Part shown: positions 1 to 5,368 of the stretch, piece after piece
Layout: the number at the start of each line of letters is the position of its first letter
Numbering within the stretch: position 1 is the stretch's first letter
NCBI GenBank assembly: GCA_003972855.1
Contig: QOAS01000007.1
Location: 1 to 6,074 of the forward strand
Source of the DNA: Gammaproteobacteria bacterium
Lineage (GTDB): Bacteria; Aquificota; Aquificia; Aquificales; QOAS01
DNA length: 6,074 nt
Direction: 5' to 3'
Notes under the pieces: generated by a model
The model's input: only the letters and a program-made list of their open reading frames with translations
Databases searched by the model: none
What the model was told of the DNA's origin: nothing
Program-made: the position numbers and the translations under genes

Positions 1-1649
1 TTAGGTACATTTATTTCCGCACCTCTTGTAATTTCTTCCCATGCATTGTCCATTCCGAAATACCATCCAAAAAGAATCACTTCTGCCATGGCAAAGATTA
101 CGAGTGCCACCGTTCCCGTCCAATAGTCGTATTCGTCAAACACGCCCGACTCAAAAAAGAGTATTGTGGGAAGTGCAAGCACCAGAACCACTCCTCCAAA
201 AATGTAAGCGCTTTTTTTACGACTCCAGTTAAATTCATCTTCAACAAACCCCATCCATGGTGTTCCCATTGCCAGTGACGAGGTTATACCCGCAATAAAC
301 AGCAGGAAAAACCACAGGAAGCCCAAAAATTGTCCCGCTTCCATATTGGAGAAGACCGCGGGAAGGCTTACAAACCCCAACATAAAGGCTCCCTGTTCGG
401 CTATTAAGACCGCATTGGCTATTCCGAAAAATGCCACCGCCGCGGGAATTGCAATGGAAGCTCCCAATATAACCTCCGCGGTTTCGTTTAAGGAAGAAGC
501 CGCCAACCCCGAAAGGACTATATCTTGGTTTCTTCTAACGTAAGAGGCGTAGGTAATTATCGCACCGAAACCCAAACTTAAGGTGAAGAAGATTTGCCCA
601 ACCGCGGAAATCCAAACGTTGGGGTCTTTTAGCTTATCCCAATTGGGGTTCCAAAGGAAATCCAACCCCTGCAAGGAACTCCTCTTCGGAACGGAAAGAA
701 CCACTTGGGTGTCGGAAAGTTTCAAACCACCCTTTTGGGTCTTCACCTCAAAATTCCCCTTTACCTCTATAAGGAGTTTGTCCGCTGAAAGTTCCCTCTT
801 TAGGTTTCCTTCGGATATCAATAGTTTTCCCCTTTTAAGTTTAAGTTCAAACTTTCCTTGGAGGGAAAGGAGTTTATCACCCCCCAAGGTTTTGAAAGTA
901 ACTTGGGAATCCCCACCGTTGGGAAGAAAGGTTAATTCTCCTTTATCGGAAACGAGGAGGATACTTTCGTTGGGCTTTTTAAGAACCAACTGACCGGTGG
1001 GTATCTCCAAGGTCAAAACCCTGACCATAAGGATTACCGCGATGATAAAAAGGGTAGGCATAGCCCAGCGAACAAACTTTTCTATACCCCCCGAAATTCC
1101 CCTATAGAGAATATAGGCGTTTACCGCAAAGGTTATTAGGAAAAACAGATACGCCCAAAGGGATGGTTCCAAAAGGACGCCTCCGTGTAGTCCTATGTAA
1201 TCTTTAACGAAATCCACAAAAGGTTGGAGGTATTTATTGGGGTCTTCCAACCCCTGCTGAGGTTTAGGTGCCAACCCCAATAGGTATTGAACGGAAAATC
1301 CGAGCGTCCAACTTTCTATGTAAATGTAGTAAGTTGCAACCACCAAAGGTATCCAAATGCCCAAAACTCCTATGTATTTAGAAATTTTGTTTCTCCAAAG
1401 CATGTAAAAGATTGAGGGCGTGGTTCCGTGTCCCTTGCTTCCGCCGAGGCGTCCCATAGCCCATTCGGTCCACATGAGGGGAATACCAACTATGAGAAAG
1501 GCAATGAGGTAAGGAATCATAAACGCTCCACCGCCGTTTTCCATCGCTTGGTTGGGAAAACGCAAGAAATTACCGAGACCTACTGCGTTACCCGCCATTG
1601 CGAGGATTAAACCTATTCGCGTTTGCCAGTATTCCCTATTTGCACCCAT
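1..1649 (-). CDS. LeuT-like sodium-coupled amino-acid transporter (NSS/SNF family), 3' end cut by window edge
   Basis: Inner-membrane Na+-driven symporter of the neurotransmitter:sodium symporter family, probably importing a hydrophobic amino acid. I translated 549 codons from ATG at 1649; the frame is open to the window edge. LeuT ligands are kept: TM1 has G20, A22, V23, N27 and gate R30; Y108 lies in TM3; F355-T356 and S358 are in the unwound TM6 (LeuT F253, T254, S256); N388 in TM7 equals N286; A453, T456 and S457 in TM8 equal the Na2 ligands. E392 matches LeuT E290, the feature of chloride-independent members. About 105 extra residues sit between TM5 and TM6. TM1-TM10 are visible; TM11-TM12 (roughly 70 residues) lie beyond the edge. 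The start matches the LeuT N-terminus (xxxREYW against REHW). The nearest SD-like purine run (AAAAGGA) is about 17 nt upstream, which is too far. It is divergent from the ileS fragment with a 27 bp gap. Family certain, substrate inferred. Confidence 0.95.
   Translation of the reverse strand, partial: MGANREYWQTRIGLILAMAGNAVGLGNFLRFPNQAMENGGGAFMIPYLIAFLIVGIPLMWTEWAMGRLGGSKGHGTTPSIFYMLWRNKISKYIGVLGIWIPLVVATYYIYIESWTLGFSVQYLLGLAPKPQQGLEDPNKYLQPFVDFVKDYIGLHGGVLLEPSLWAYLFFLITFAVNAYILYRGISGGIEKFVRWAMPTLFIIAVILMVRVLTLEIPTGQLVLKKPNESILLVSDKGELTFLPNGGDSQVTFKTLGGDKLLSLQGKFELKLKRGKLLISEGNLKRELSADKLLIEVKGNFEVKTQKGGLKLSDTQVVLSVPKRSSLQGLDFLWNPNWDKLKDPNVWISAVGQIFFTLSLGFGAIITYASYVRRNQDIVLSGLAASSLNETAEVILGASIAIPAAVAFFGIANAVLIAEQGAFMLGFVSLPAVFSNMEAGQFLGFLWFFLLFIAGITSSLAMGTPWMGFVEDEFNWSRKKSAYIFGGVVLVLALPTILFFESGVFDEYDYWTGTVALVIFAMAEVILFGWYFGMDNAWEEITRGAEINVP
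672..992 (-). other. Extra ~105-residue beta-rich insert in extracellular loop 3 of the LeuT homologue, with internal repeat
   Basis: Residues about 220-326 of the transporter replace the few residues that link TM5 to the GLxFLW motif in LeuT. The frame is uninterrupted on both sides and homology resumes at GLDFLWNP (residue 328 on). The insert is soluble, rich in Lys and Gly, and alternates hydrophobic and polar residues as beta strands do. It holds an approximate tandem repeat: residues 258-281 and 290-313 share DKLL, then G(K/N)FE(L/V)K, then a GGL/GKLL-type strand, at a period of 32-33 residues (DNA 807-878 and 711-782). By LeuT topology, loop 3 faces the periplasm. The function is unknown; a small beta-sandwich or beta-solenoid used for ligand capture, partner binding or stability is inference. 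Confidence 0.8.
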
Positions 1650-1676
1650 TAAGAATTTAAACTTTATCCTTTTGAG
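1650..1676. other. 27-bp gap between divergent start codons; candidate rearrangement breakpoint
   Basis: The transporter starts at 1649 (minus) and the ileS fragment at 1677 (plus). The gap is AT-rich (TTTAAACTTTAT core) and too short to hold two complete promoters. Neither ATG has a normally spaced Shine-Dalgarno. A weak plus-strand candidate promoter is TTGCAC (1640-1645), a 17 nt spacer and TTTATC (1663-1668), which would give a nearly leaderless ileS mRNA. In the ileS frame the nine codons before ATG (stop at 1650-1652, then E-F-K-L-Y-P-F-E) do not resemble the end of the CP1 domain, so ileS homology ends here. The site could be a genuine gene boundary, a recombination point or an assembly join. 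Confidence 0.5.
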
Positions 1677-3236
1677 ATGGAAGAGAAAAAGGAAACCTTA
1701 CGCAGTTTGGCTCTAAAAGAGATAGACCGAGTTAAGTGGATTCCCCAAAGCGGATACAACCGCATAAGGTCTATGGTGGAAAATAGACCCGACTGGTGTA
1801 TTTCCAGACAAAGGGTTTGGGGTGTTCCCATAACGGTTTTTTACTGCAAAAATTGTGGGGAAATTATAGCGGATAGGGAAATTTTTGAGCATGTAGCCAA
1901 ACTTTTTGAAAGTTACGAATACGGGGCAGACCTCTGGTTTGAAAAGTCCGCCAAAGAGCTATTACCCGAAGGCTACAGGTGTCCCAAATGCGGTGGAAGT
2001 GAATTTGAAAAAGAGGAAGATATTTTGGACGTTTGGTTTGACAGCGGTTCCTCGCACGCCGCGGTTCTCAAATCCAGGGGAATAAAAAAGGCGGATATGT
2101 ATTTGGAGGGTAGCGACCAGCACCGTGGATGGTTTCAATCCTCCCTCCTTGAAGGGGTTGCCTCCTATAGCGAAGTCCCTTACGAGAAGGTTCTAACCCA
2201 CGGCTTTATCCTTGACGAGAAGGGAAGGAAAATGTCCAAATCCCTCGGAAATGTGGTAGCCCCCCAAGAGGTGATAAATAAATACGGTGCGGACATTTTG
2301 CGTTTGTGGACCGTAAGCGAAGACTATACGGAAGACATAAAAATAGGGGAGAAGGTTTTAAAGGCTATTGCGGAGGACTACAGAAAAATAAGAAATACCA
2401 TTAGGTTTTTGCTCGGAAACCTATACGACTTCAACCCCGACAAGGACGCCCTCAAAAAGGAAGAACTTTTGGAGTTTGACCGTTGGATGCTCTCCTACCT
2501 ACAGGGGGTAGTAAAAGAAGTTCATAACTTTTACAGGGAATACCAGTTTTACAGGGCTTTTAACCTAATTAAGGCTTTTGTAAATAGGGAACTTTCCGCG
2601 GTTTACCTTGATGTTTTAAAGGATAGGCTCTACGTTTACCCTCCCGCTTCAAGGGAAAGGCGCTCCGCCCAAACGGTTCTTTGGGAACTTTTAATGGCAC
2701 TGACCACCCTATTGGCTCCCATCTTGAGTTTTACCGCGGAAGAAACGTGGCAAGTCATAAGGAATTCCATAAAAAAAGACTTACCCGAAAGTGTGTTCCT
2801 AACCCTTATGTATCAACCTAAGGAGGAGTATAGGGATAAAGAGCTGGAAAAGGTTTACGAAGTGCTTTTGAAACTCCGAGAGGATGTAAACAGGGCTTTG
2901 GAACAAGCGAGGAGACAAAAACTAATCAGACACCCCTACGAGGCTAAGGTATATTTGGAACTCCCCGAGGGGGTTAAAGATACGGTTCTCCCCAGAGGGG
3001 ATTATTTACCTTTCTTCCTAACGGTGAGCCAAGTAGAAATAGGAACCGCCAAAGGTGAGGTGGTTTTAGAGGGGGAGGAGGTAAAAGGTTTAAAAGTTGG
3101 GGTTTCCACCGCCCAAGGGGAGAAATGTCCCAGATGTTGGATTTACTTCCCCTCGGAGGAATTCCATATGTTACCCGACGGACAAAGGGTTTGCGGAAGA
3201 TGTTACAAAGCCCTAAAAGAGATGGGGATTATTTAA
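1677..3236 (+). CDS. ileS: Isoleucyl-tRNA synthetase, C-terminal half only (KMSKS loop, anticodon-binding domain, zinc finger)
   Basis: Cytoplasmic class I synthetase that charges tRNA-Ile with isoleucine. The 519 residues match only the second half of the ~920-960-residue bacterial enzyme. Visible in order: the re-entry into the catalytic core after CP1 (KWIP at 20-23, then NRPDWCISRQRVWG at 36-49); zinc knuckle CKNC (57-60) paired with CPKC (102-105); DVWFDSGSSH (118-127); GSDQHRGWF; KMSKS at 185-189; the helical anticodon-binding domain (about 230-430); and a C-terminal zinc finger with C484, C487, C506, C509. The N-terminal ~430 residues, with the HIGH motif and the CP1 editing domain, are absent, and an in-frame TAA at 1650 blocks any extension. 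ATG 1677 aligns with a conserved position just before the core resumes, but there is no clear SD. This could be a split enzyme, a pseudogene or a chimeric contig. The uninterrupted, fully motif-conserved frame argues against long decay. Family certain, status uncertain. Confidence 0.93.
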   Translation: MEEKKETLRSLALKEIDRVKWIPQSGYNRIRSMVENRPDWCISRQRVWGVPITVFYCKNCGEIIADREIFEHVAKLFESYEYGADLWFEKSAKELLPEGYRCPKCGGSEFEKEEDILDVWFDSGSSHAAVLKSRGIKKADMYLEGSDQHRGWFQSSLLEGVASYSEVPYEKVLTHGFILDEKGRKMSKSLGNVVAPQEVINKYGADILRLWTVSEDYTEDIKIGEKVLKAIAEDYRKIRNTIRFLLGNLYDFNPDKDALKKEELLEFDRWMLSYLQGVVKEVHNFYREYQFYRAFNLIKAFVNRELSAVYLDVLKDRLYVYPPASRERRSAQTVLWELLMALTTLLAPILSFTAEETWQVIRNSIKKDLPESVFLTLMYQPKEEYRDKELEKVYEVLLKLREDVNRALEQARRQKLIRHPYEAKVYLELPEGVKDTVLPRGDYLPFFLTVSQVEIGTAKGEVVLEGEEVKGLKVGVSTAQGEKCPRCWIYFPSEEFHMLPDGQRVCGRCYKALKEMGII

Positions 3237-3264
3237 ATTGACCTTCAATCCGTTTTGTCTTTTT
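3226..3264 (+). terminator. Weak candidate terminator after ileS
   Basis: Directly after the ileS stop codon a small hairpin can form, ATTGA (3237-3241) with TCAAT (3245-3249). Alternatively GGATT (3226-3230) pairs with AATCC (3247-3251). Either is followed by a T-rich run, TTTTGTCTTTTT (3253-3264). The stems are short and AT-rich, so at growth temperature they may not be stable. The call rests mainly on position and the T-run. Confidence 0.3.
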
Positions 3265-3283
3265 AGGTCCCACATTGTAGCAA

Positions 3284-3311
3284 TGGTGGTAGTATCCCAA
3301 TCCTACCACCA
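3284..3311. repeat. 9-bp perfect inverted repeat between convergent ileS and rpmG
   Basis: TGGTGGTAG (3284-3292) and CTACCACCA (3303-3311) form a perfect 9-bp, GC-rich stem around a 10-nt loop. It lies between the 3' ends of two convergent genes, the usual place for a bidirectional terminator. Neither strand carries a T-tract after the stem (AAAAGG on plus, TTGCTACA on minus), so it is not a standard intrinsic terminator. It could be an mRNA 3'-end stabilising hairpin or a protein-binding site. The rest of 3237-3389 holds no gene I can support. Confidence 0.55.
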
Positions 3312-3389
3312 AAAGGAAGAATTAGAAGTGCCAATAACCCCCTAAAGGAAAAGTATCGGGAAGAAAAACCAGCGAAGTTATTTGAAATT

Positions 3390-3548
3390 TTATTTGACCT
3401 CTCTATGGATAGTATGCTTGTTACACCACTTGCAGTATTTTCTAAATTCCAACCTTTTGGTGTGCCTTTGGGGATTTTTGGTGGTTATGTAGTTTCTCCT
3501 TTTGCACTCGGTGCATGCCAAAATTACCTGAACCCTTTTGGAAGCCAT
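3390..3548 (-). CDS. rpmG: 50S ribosomal protein L33
   Basis: Small zinc-ribbon protein of the large ribosomal subunit near the E site. The 52-residue product starts MASKRVQVIL and has the family's normal length. It keeps both zinc pairs, C12-x2-C15 and C39-x2-C42, making it the zinc-binding (C+) form. Other L33 hallmarks are KRRNYITTKN (16-25) and the C-terminal CNKHTIHREVK (42-52). An SD-like GAGGGG lies 8 nt before the ATG on the minus strand. It follows tuf on the same strand with a 57-bp gap, as in many bacteria (tuf-rpmG-secE-nusG), so it is probably co-transcribed with tuf. The expected secE does not follow; the convergent ileS fragment does. Confident identification. Confidence 0.96.
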   Translation of the reverse strand: MASKRVQVILACTECKRRNYITTKNPQRHTKRLEFRKYCKWCNKHTIHREVK

Positions 3549-3605
3549 CTTTCACACCCCTCAAAGTGAAGTTTTAAAAAGGGAAAAGAGACCAAAAGTG
3601 TTTAA

Positions 3606-4820
3606 TTACTCAATAATTTTGGTAATAACGCCGGCACCGACGGTTCTTCCACCTTCCCTTATCGCAAACCTCAATCCCTCTTCCAATGCCACGGGTGCCA
3701 TCAACTCCACTTCCAACTCCACATTGTCCCCCGGCATTACCATCTCTACACCTTCGGGTAACCCTACCACCTTCCCGGTCACATCCGCTGTCCTAAAGTA
3801 AAACTGCGGTTGATACCCTTTGAAGAACGGTGTATGCCTTCCTCCTTCCTCCTTGCTCAATATGTAAACCTGTGCCTTGAACTTCCTATGTGCCTTTACA
3901 GTCCCGGGTTTCGCTACTACCTGCCCCCTCTCTACATCATCTTTCCCTACTCCACGGAGCAATATACCTACATTGTCTCCGGGCAACGCTTCATCCAATA
4001 CCTTCCTAAACATCTCTATAGATGTTGCAACCGTCTTTAGAGGCTCTTCCCTCAATCCCACTATCTCTACTTCCTCCCCGGGCGTAAGTCTTCCCCTCTC
4101 TACCCTTCCGGTCACAACCGTTCCCCTTCCAGATATGGAGAATACGTCCTCTATCGGCATCAAGAAGGGCTTATCCACTTCCCTCGCGGGAGGCTCTATA
4201 TACTCATCCATGGTTTGCAACAACTCCACTATCGCCTGACGCCATTTCCCTTTCTCTCCCTTCTGAAGCTCTTCCAATGCTCCCAACGCGGAGCCTCTTA
4301 TCACCGGTGCATCTTCGGGATACTCATACTTAGCCAACAATTCCCTTACTTCCAACTCTACCAATTCCAACAACTCTTCATCGTCCACCATATCACACTT
4401 GTTCAAAAATACAACTATCTTGGGAACTCCTACCTGTCTCGCTAACAAAACGTGTTCTCTGGTTTGGGGCATCGGTCCGTCAGCCGCGGATACCACCAAT
4501 ATCGCCCCGTCCATTTGAGCCGCTCCGGTAATCATGTTCTTGATGTAGTCCGCGTGTCCGGGGCAGTCTACGTGGGCGTAGTGTCTCTTGGGAGTCTCAT
4601 ACTCTACGTGGGTGATGTTAATGGTAATTCCCCTTTCCTTTTCTTCGGGAGCTTTATCTATTTGCTCATAGGAGAGGCATTGGGCTTTTCCGCCGGGCAT
4701 ATCTCCAGCGGCGAGAACGCAAGTGATTGCGGAGGTCAAGGTAGATTTCCCGTGGTCTACGTGTCCTATGGTTCCTACGTTTACGTGTTCCTTTTCCCTT
4801 ACAAATTTCTCTTTTGCCAT
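3606..4820 (-). CDS. tuf: Translation elongation factor EF-Tu
   Basis: GTPase that delivers aminoacyl-tRNA to the ribosomal A site as a ternary complex with GTP. The full-length 404 residues compare with about 405 in A. aeolicus. The G domain shows G1 GHVDHGKS (19-26), the switch I/effector RGITIN (63-68), G3 DCPGH (85-89) with catalytic H89, G4 NKCD (140-143) and G5 SAL (177-179). Beta-barrel domains 2 and 3 follow, with the GGRHTPF segment and a normal VGAGVITKI C-terminus. The start has a perfect AGGAGG Shine-Dalgarno 8 nt upstream (4829-4834). Upstream on the same strand are tRNA-Thr, tRNA-Gly and tRNA-Cys, and downstream is rpmG. This tRNA-tuf arrangement recalls the E. coli thrU-tyrU-glyT-thrT-tufB operon. 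Aquificales often carry a second tuf in the str operon, so this may be one of two copies. Confidence 0.99.
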   Translation of the reverse strand: MAKEKFVREKEHVNVGTIGHVDHGKSTLTSAITCVLAAGDMPGGKAQCLSYEQIDKAPEEKERGITINITHVEYETPKRHYAHVDCPGHADYIKNMITGAAQMDGAILVVSAADGPMPQTREHVLLARQVGVPKIVVFLNKCDMVDDEELLELVELEVRELLAKYEYPEDAPVIRGSALGALEELQKGEKGKWRQAIVELLQTMDEYIEPPAREVDKPFLMPIEDVFSISGRGTVVTGRVERGRLTPGEEVEIVGLREEPLKTVATSIEMFRKVLDEALPGDNVGILLRGVGKDDVERGQVVAKPGTVKAHRKFKAQVYILSKEEGGRHTPFFKGYQPQFYFRTADVTGKVVGLPEGVEMVMPGDNVELEVELMAPVALEEGLRFAIREGGRTVGAGVITKIIE

Positions 4821-4828
4821 TCTTTAAT

Positions 4829-4875
4829 CCTCCTGAAATTGGGATTGAAATTTTAAACCAAATGTAGTTATTATA
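4829..4875 (-). promoter_or_regulatory. tuf Shine-Dalgarno and possible internal tuf promoter -10
   Basis: AGGAGG at 4829-4834 lies 8 nt before the tuf ATG and fixes the start. Further upstream on the minus strand, TATAAT at 4870-4875 is a perfect -10 hexamer and would give a leader of about 40 nt. No good -35 lies 16-18 bp before it (about CTCTTT), so this internal promoter is tentative. Co-transcription from the tRNA promoters remains the main expectation. Confidence 0.5.
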
Positions 4876-4978
4876 TTCGTGTCTTTTTGCTTAAAGAGGA
4901 AAAAATCCCTTCCGTTACTTTAAAGATTGCGGATTTAAAGTGAAAAGAATTTTAGGAATGATTTTCAGGGATTGAAAT
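4841..4978 (-). repeat. 11-bp direct repeat bracketing the tuf leader
   Basis: ATTTCAATCCC (minus-strand sense) occurs at 4968-4978, just after tRNA-Thr, and again at 4841-4851, just before the tuf Shine-Dalgarno. The first copy lies within a small hairpin, TTTCA/TGAAA. In the second, flanking AAATT and AATTT can pair across the core. The two copies are 127 bp apart. They may be processing or binding sites in the tuf leader, or chance in AT-rich sequence. Confidence 0.4.
4917..4941 (-). repeat. 8-bp perfect inverted repeat in the tRNA-Thr/tuf leader
   Basis: ACTTTAAA (4917-4924) and TTTAAAGT (4934-4941) are perfect complements around a 9-nt loop. It lies midway between tRNA-Thr and tuf. It could be an RNA hairpin that aids RNase processing or a protein-binding operator. 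The stem is AT-rich and would be weak as RNA at high temperature. Confidence 0.4.
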
Positions 4979-4983
4979 AGGTA

Positions 4984-5059
4984 TGGAGCCCGGGACCGGA
5001 CTTGAACCGGCGACCTCTCCCTTACCAGGGGAGTGCTCTGCCGACTGAGCTACCCGGGC
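4984..5059 (-). tRNA. tRNA-Thr (anticodon GGT)
   Basis: Complete 76-nt cloverleaf on the minus strand. The 7-bp acceptor stem GCCCGGG/CCCGGGC, D-arm TAGCTCAGTCGGCAGAGC, anticodon stem CTCCC/GGGAG with loop CTGGTAA and T-arm with TTCAAGT loop are all present. The anticodon GGU reads ACC and ACU. The discriminator base is U and the CCA end is encoded (4984-4986). It is the last tRNA before tuf, 163 nt upstream of its start codon. The high GC of the stems fits a hyperthermophile. Confidence 0.97.
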
Positions 5060-5065
5060 ACCCCC

Positions 5066-5079
5066 GCGGCTATAGCCGC
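5066..5079. repeat. 14-bp GC-rich palindrome in the tRNA-Gly/tRNA-Thr spacer
   Basis: GCGGCTATAGCCGC is a perfect palindrome in the 41-nt spacer between two tRNA genes. In RNA it would make a 5-bp GC stem with a UAUA loop. There is no T-tract after it, so it is not a terminator. A processing signal or structural separator between tandem tRNA precursors is the simplest inference. Confidence 0.5.
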
Positions 5080-5100
5080 CCTAATGCAATAAACATTTAA

Positions 5101-5175
5101 TGGAGCGGGCGACGGGATTCGAACCCGCGACCTGCGGCATGGCAAGCCGCCGCTCTACCACTGAGCTACACCCGC
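5101..5175 (-). tRNA. tRNA-Gly (anticodon GCC)
   Basis: Complete 75-nt cloverleaf on the minus strand. The acceptor stem is GCGGGTG/CGCCCGC, the D-arm is TAGCTCAGTGGTAGAGC, the anticodon stem is GCGGC/GCCGC with loop TTGCCAT, and the T-loop is TTCGAAT. The anticodon GCC reads GGC and GGU. The discriminator base is U and CCA is encoded (5101-5103). It lies 41 nt upstream of tRNA-Thr and is probably processed from the same precursor. A near-consensus promoter sits just upstream (5195-5223). Confidence 0.97.
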
Positions 5176-5194
5176 TCCCGTATCCAAAAAGATA

Positions 5195-5223
5195 ATTATA
5201 AAAAATTTTCGCGCTTTGGTCAA
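5195..5223 (-). promoter_or_regulatory. Strong sigma-70 promoter for tRNA-Gly, tRNA-Thr, tuf, rpmG
   Basis: On the minus strand, -35 TTGACC (5218-5223) is followed by exactly 17 bp and a perfect -10 TATAAT (5195-5200). Transcription would start near 5188, about 12 nt before tRNA-Gly. It lies in the 53-nt spacer after tRNA-Cys. Its -35 is identical to that of the promoter in front of tRNA-Cys, so the operon seems to be fed by two matched promoters in series. Confidence 0.82.
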
Positions 5224-5228
5224 GTAAG

Positions 5229-5304
5229 TGGAGGCGGCGCCCGGATTCGAACCGGGGAATAAGGGATTTGCAGTCCCCCGCCTTAGCCACTTGGCTACGC
5301 CGCC
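5229..5304 (-). tRNA. tRNA-Cys (anticodon GCA)
   Basis: Complete 76-nt cloverleaf on the minus strand. The acceptor stem is GGCGGCG/CGCCGCC and the anticodon arm is GGGGA/TCCCT with loop CTGCAAA (one terminal G-U pair). The T-arm has a TTCGAAT loop. The anticodon GCA reads UGC and UGU. The discriminator U73 is the base expected for Cys identity. CCA is encoded (5229-5231). It is the first gene of the tRNA-tuf group, behind its own strong promoter. Confidence 0.96.
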
Positions 5305-5329
5305 TTTCAAGGAACCGCGTAGGTTATTT

Positions 5330-5358
5330 AATATACCATAAATTCCCTTTAAGGTCAA
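5330..5358 (-). promoter_or_regulatory. Strong sigma-70 promoter for tRNA-Cys and the tRNA-tuf operon
   Basis: On the minus strand, -35 TTGACC (5353-5358), a 17-bp spacer and -10 TATATT (5330-5335) lie just upstream of tRNA-Cys. The predicted start is near 5323, giving a leader of about 20 nt. The -35 box is only about 10 bp from the presumed right tip of the insertion element, so the element supplies all DNA upstream of this promoter. Confidence 0.82.
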
Positions 5359-5368
5359 TTGAAGAATT

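Noticed and set aside
41..1610. Plus-strand ORFs of 60-136 codons across the transporter region.
   Set aside because: They are antisense shadows of the LeuT-like gene, whose minus-strand frame is open over the whole region and matches the family residue by residue.
3283..3345. Small plus-strand ORF starting MVVVSQSYHQKE, and a minus-strand frame reading VVGLGYYHHCYNVGP across the same DNA.
   Set aside because: Both are very short, the minus frame is broken by a stop, neither has a ribosome site, and both overlap the hairpin. No family is recognised.
3237..3389. A tRNA-Trp or secE remnant, expected after rpmG in many bacteria.
   Set aside because: I found no T-loop motif (GTTCGAATC type), no cloverleaf and no SecE-like helix with the usual Trp-Pro motif on the minus strand.
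3538..4856. Several plus-strand ORFs opposite tuf.
   Set aside because: They are antisense to a full-length, perfectly conserved EF-Tu and show no family resemblance.
4841..4978. The GGGATTGAAAT repeats resemble the 3' end of some CRISPR repeats of thermophiles.
   Set aside because: There are only two copies of 11 bp, 127 bp apart, with no full-length repeat and no regular spacers.
5081..5358. Two overlapping minus-strand ORFs of 67-69 codons containing phrases such as GSNPVA and GSNPGA.
   Set aside because: These phrases are the well-known false translation of tRNA T-arms (GGTTCGAATCC); the ORFs lie over the tRNA genes.
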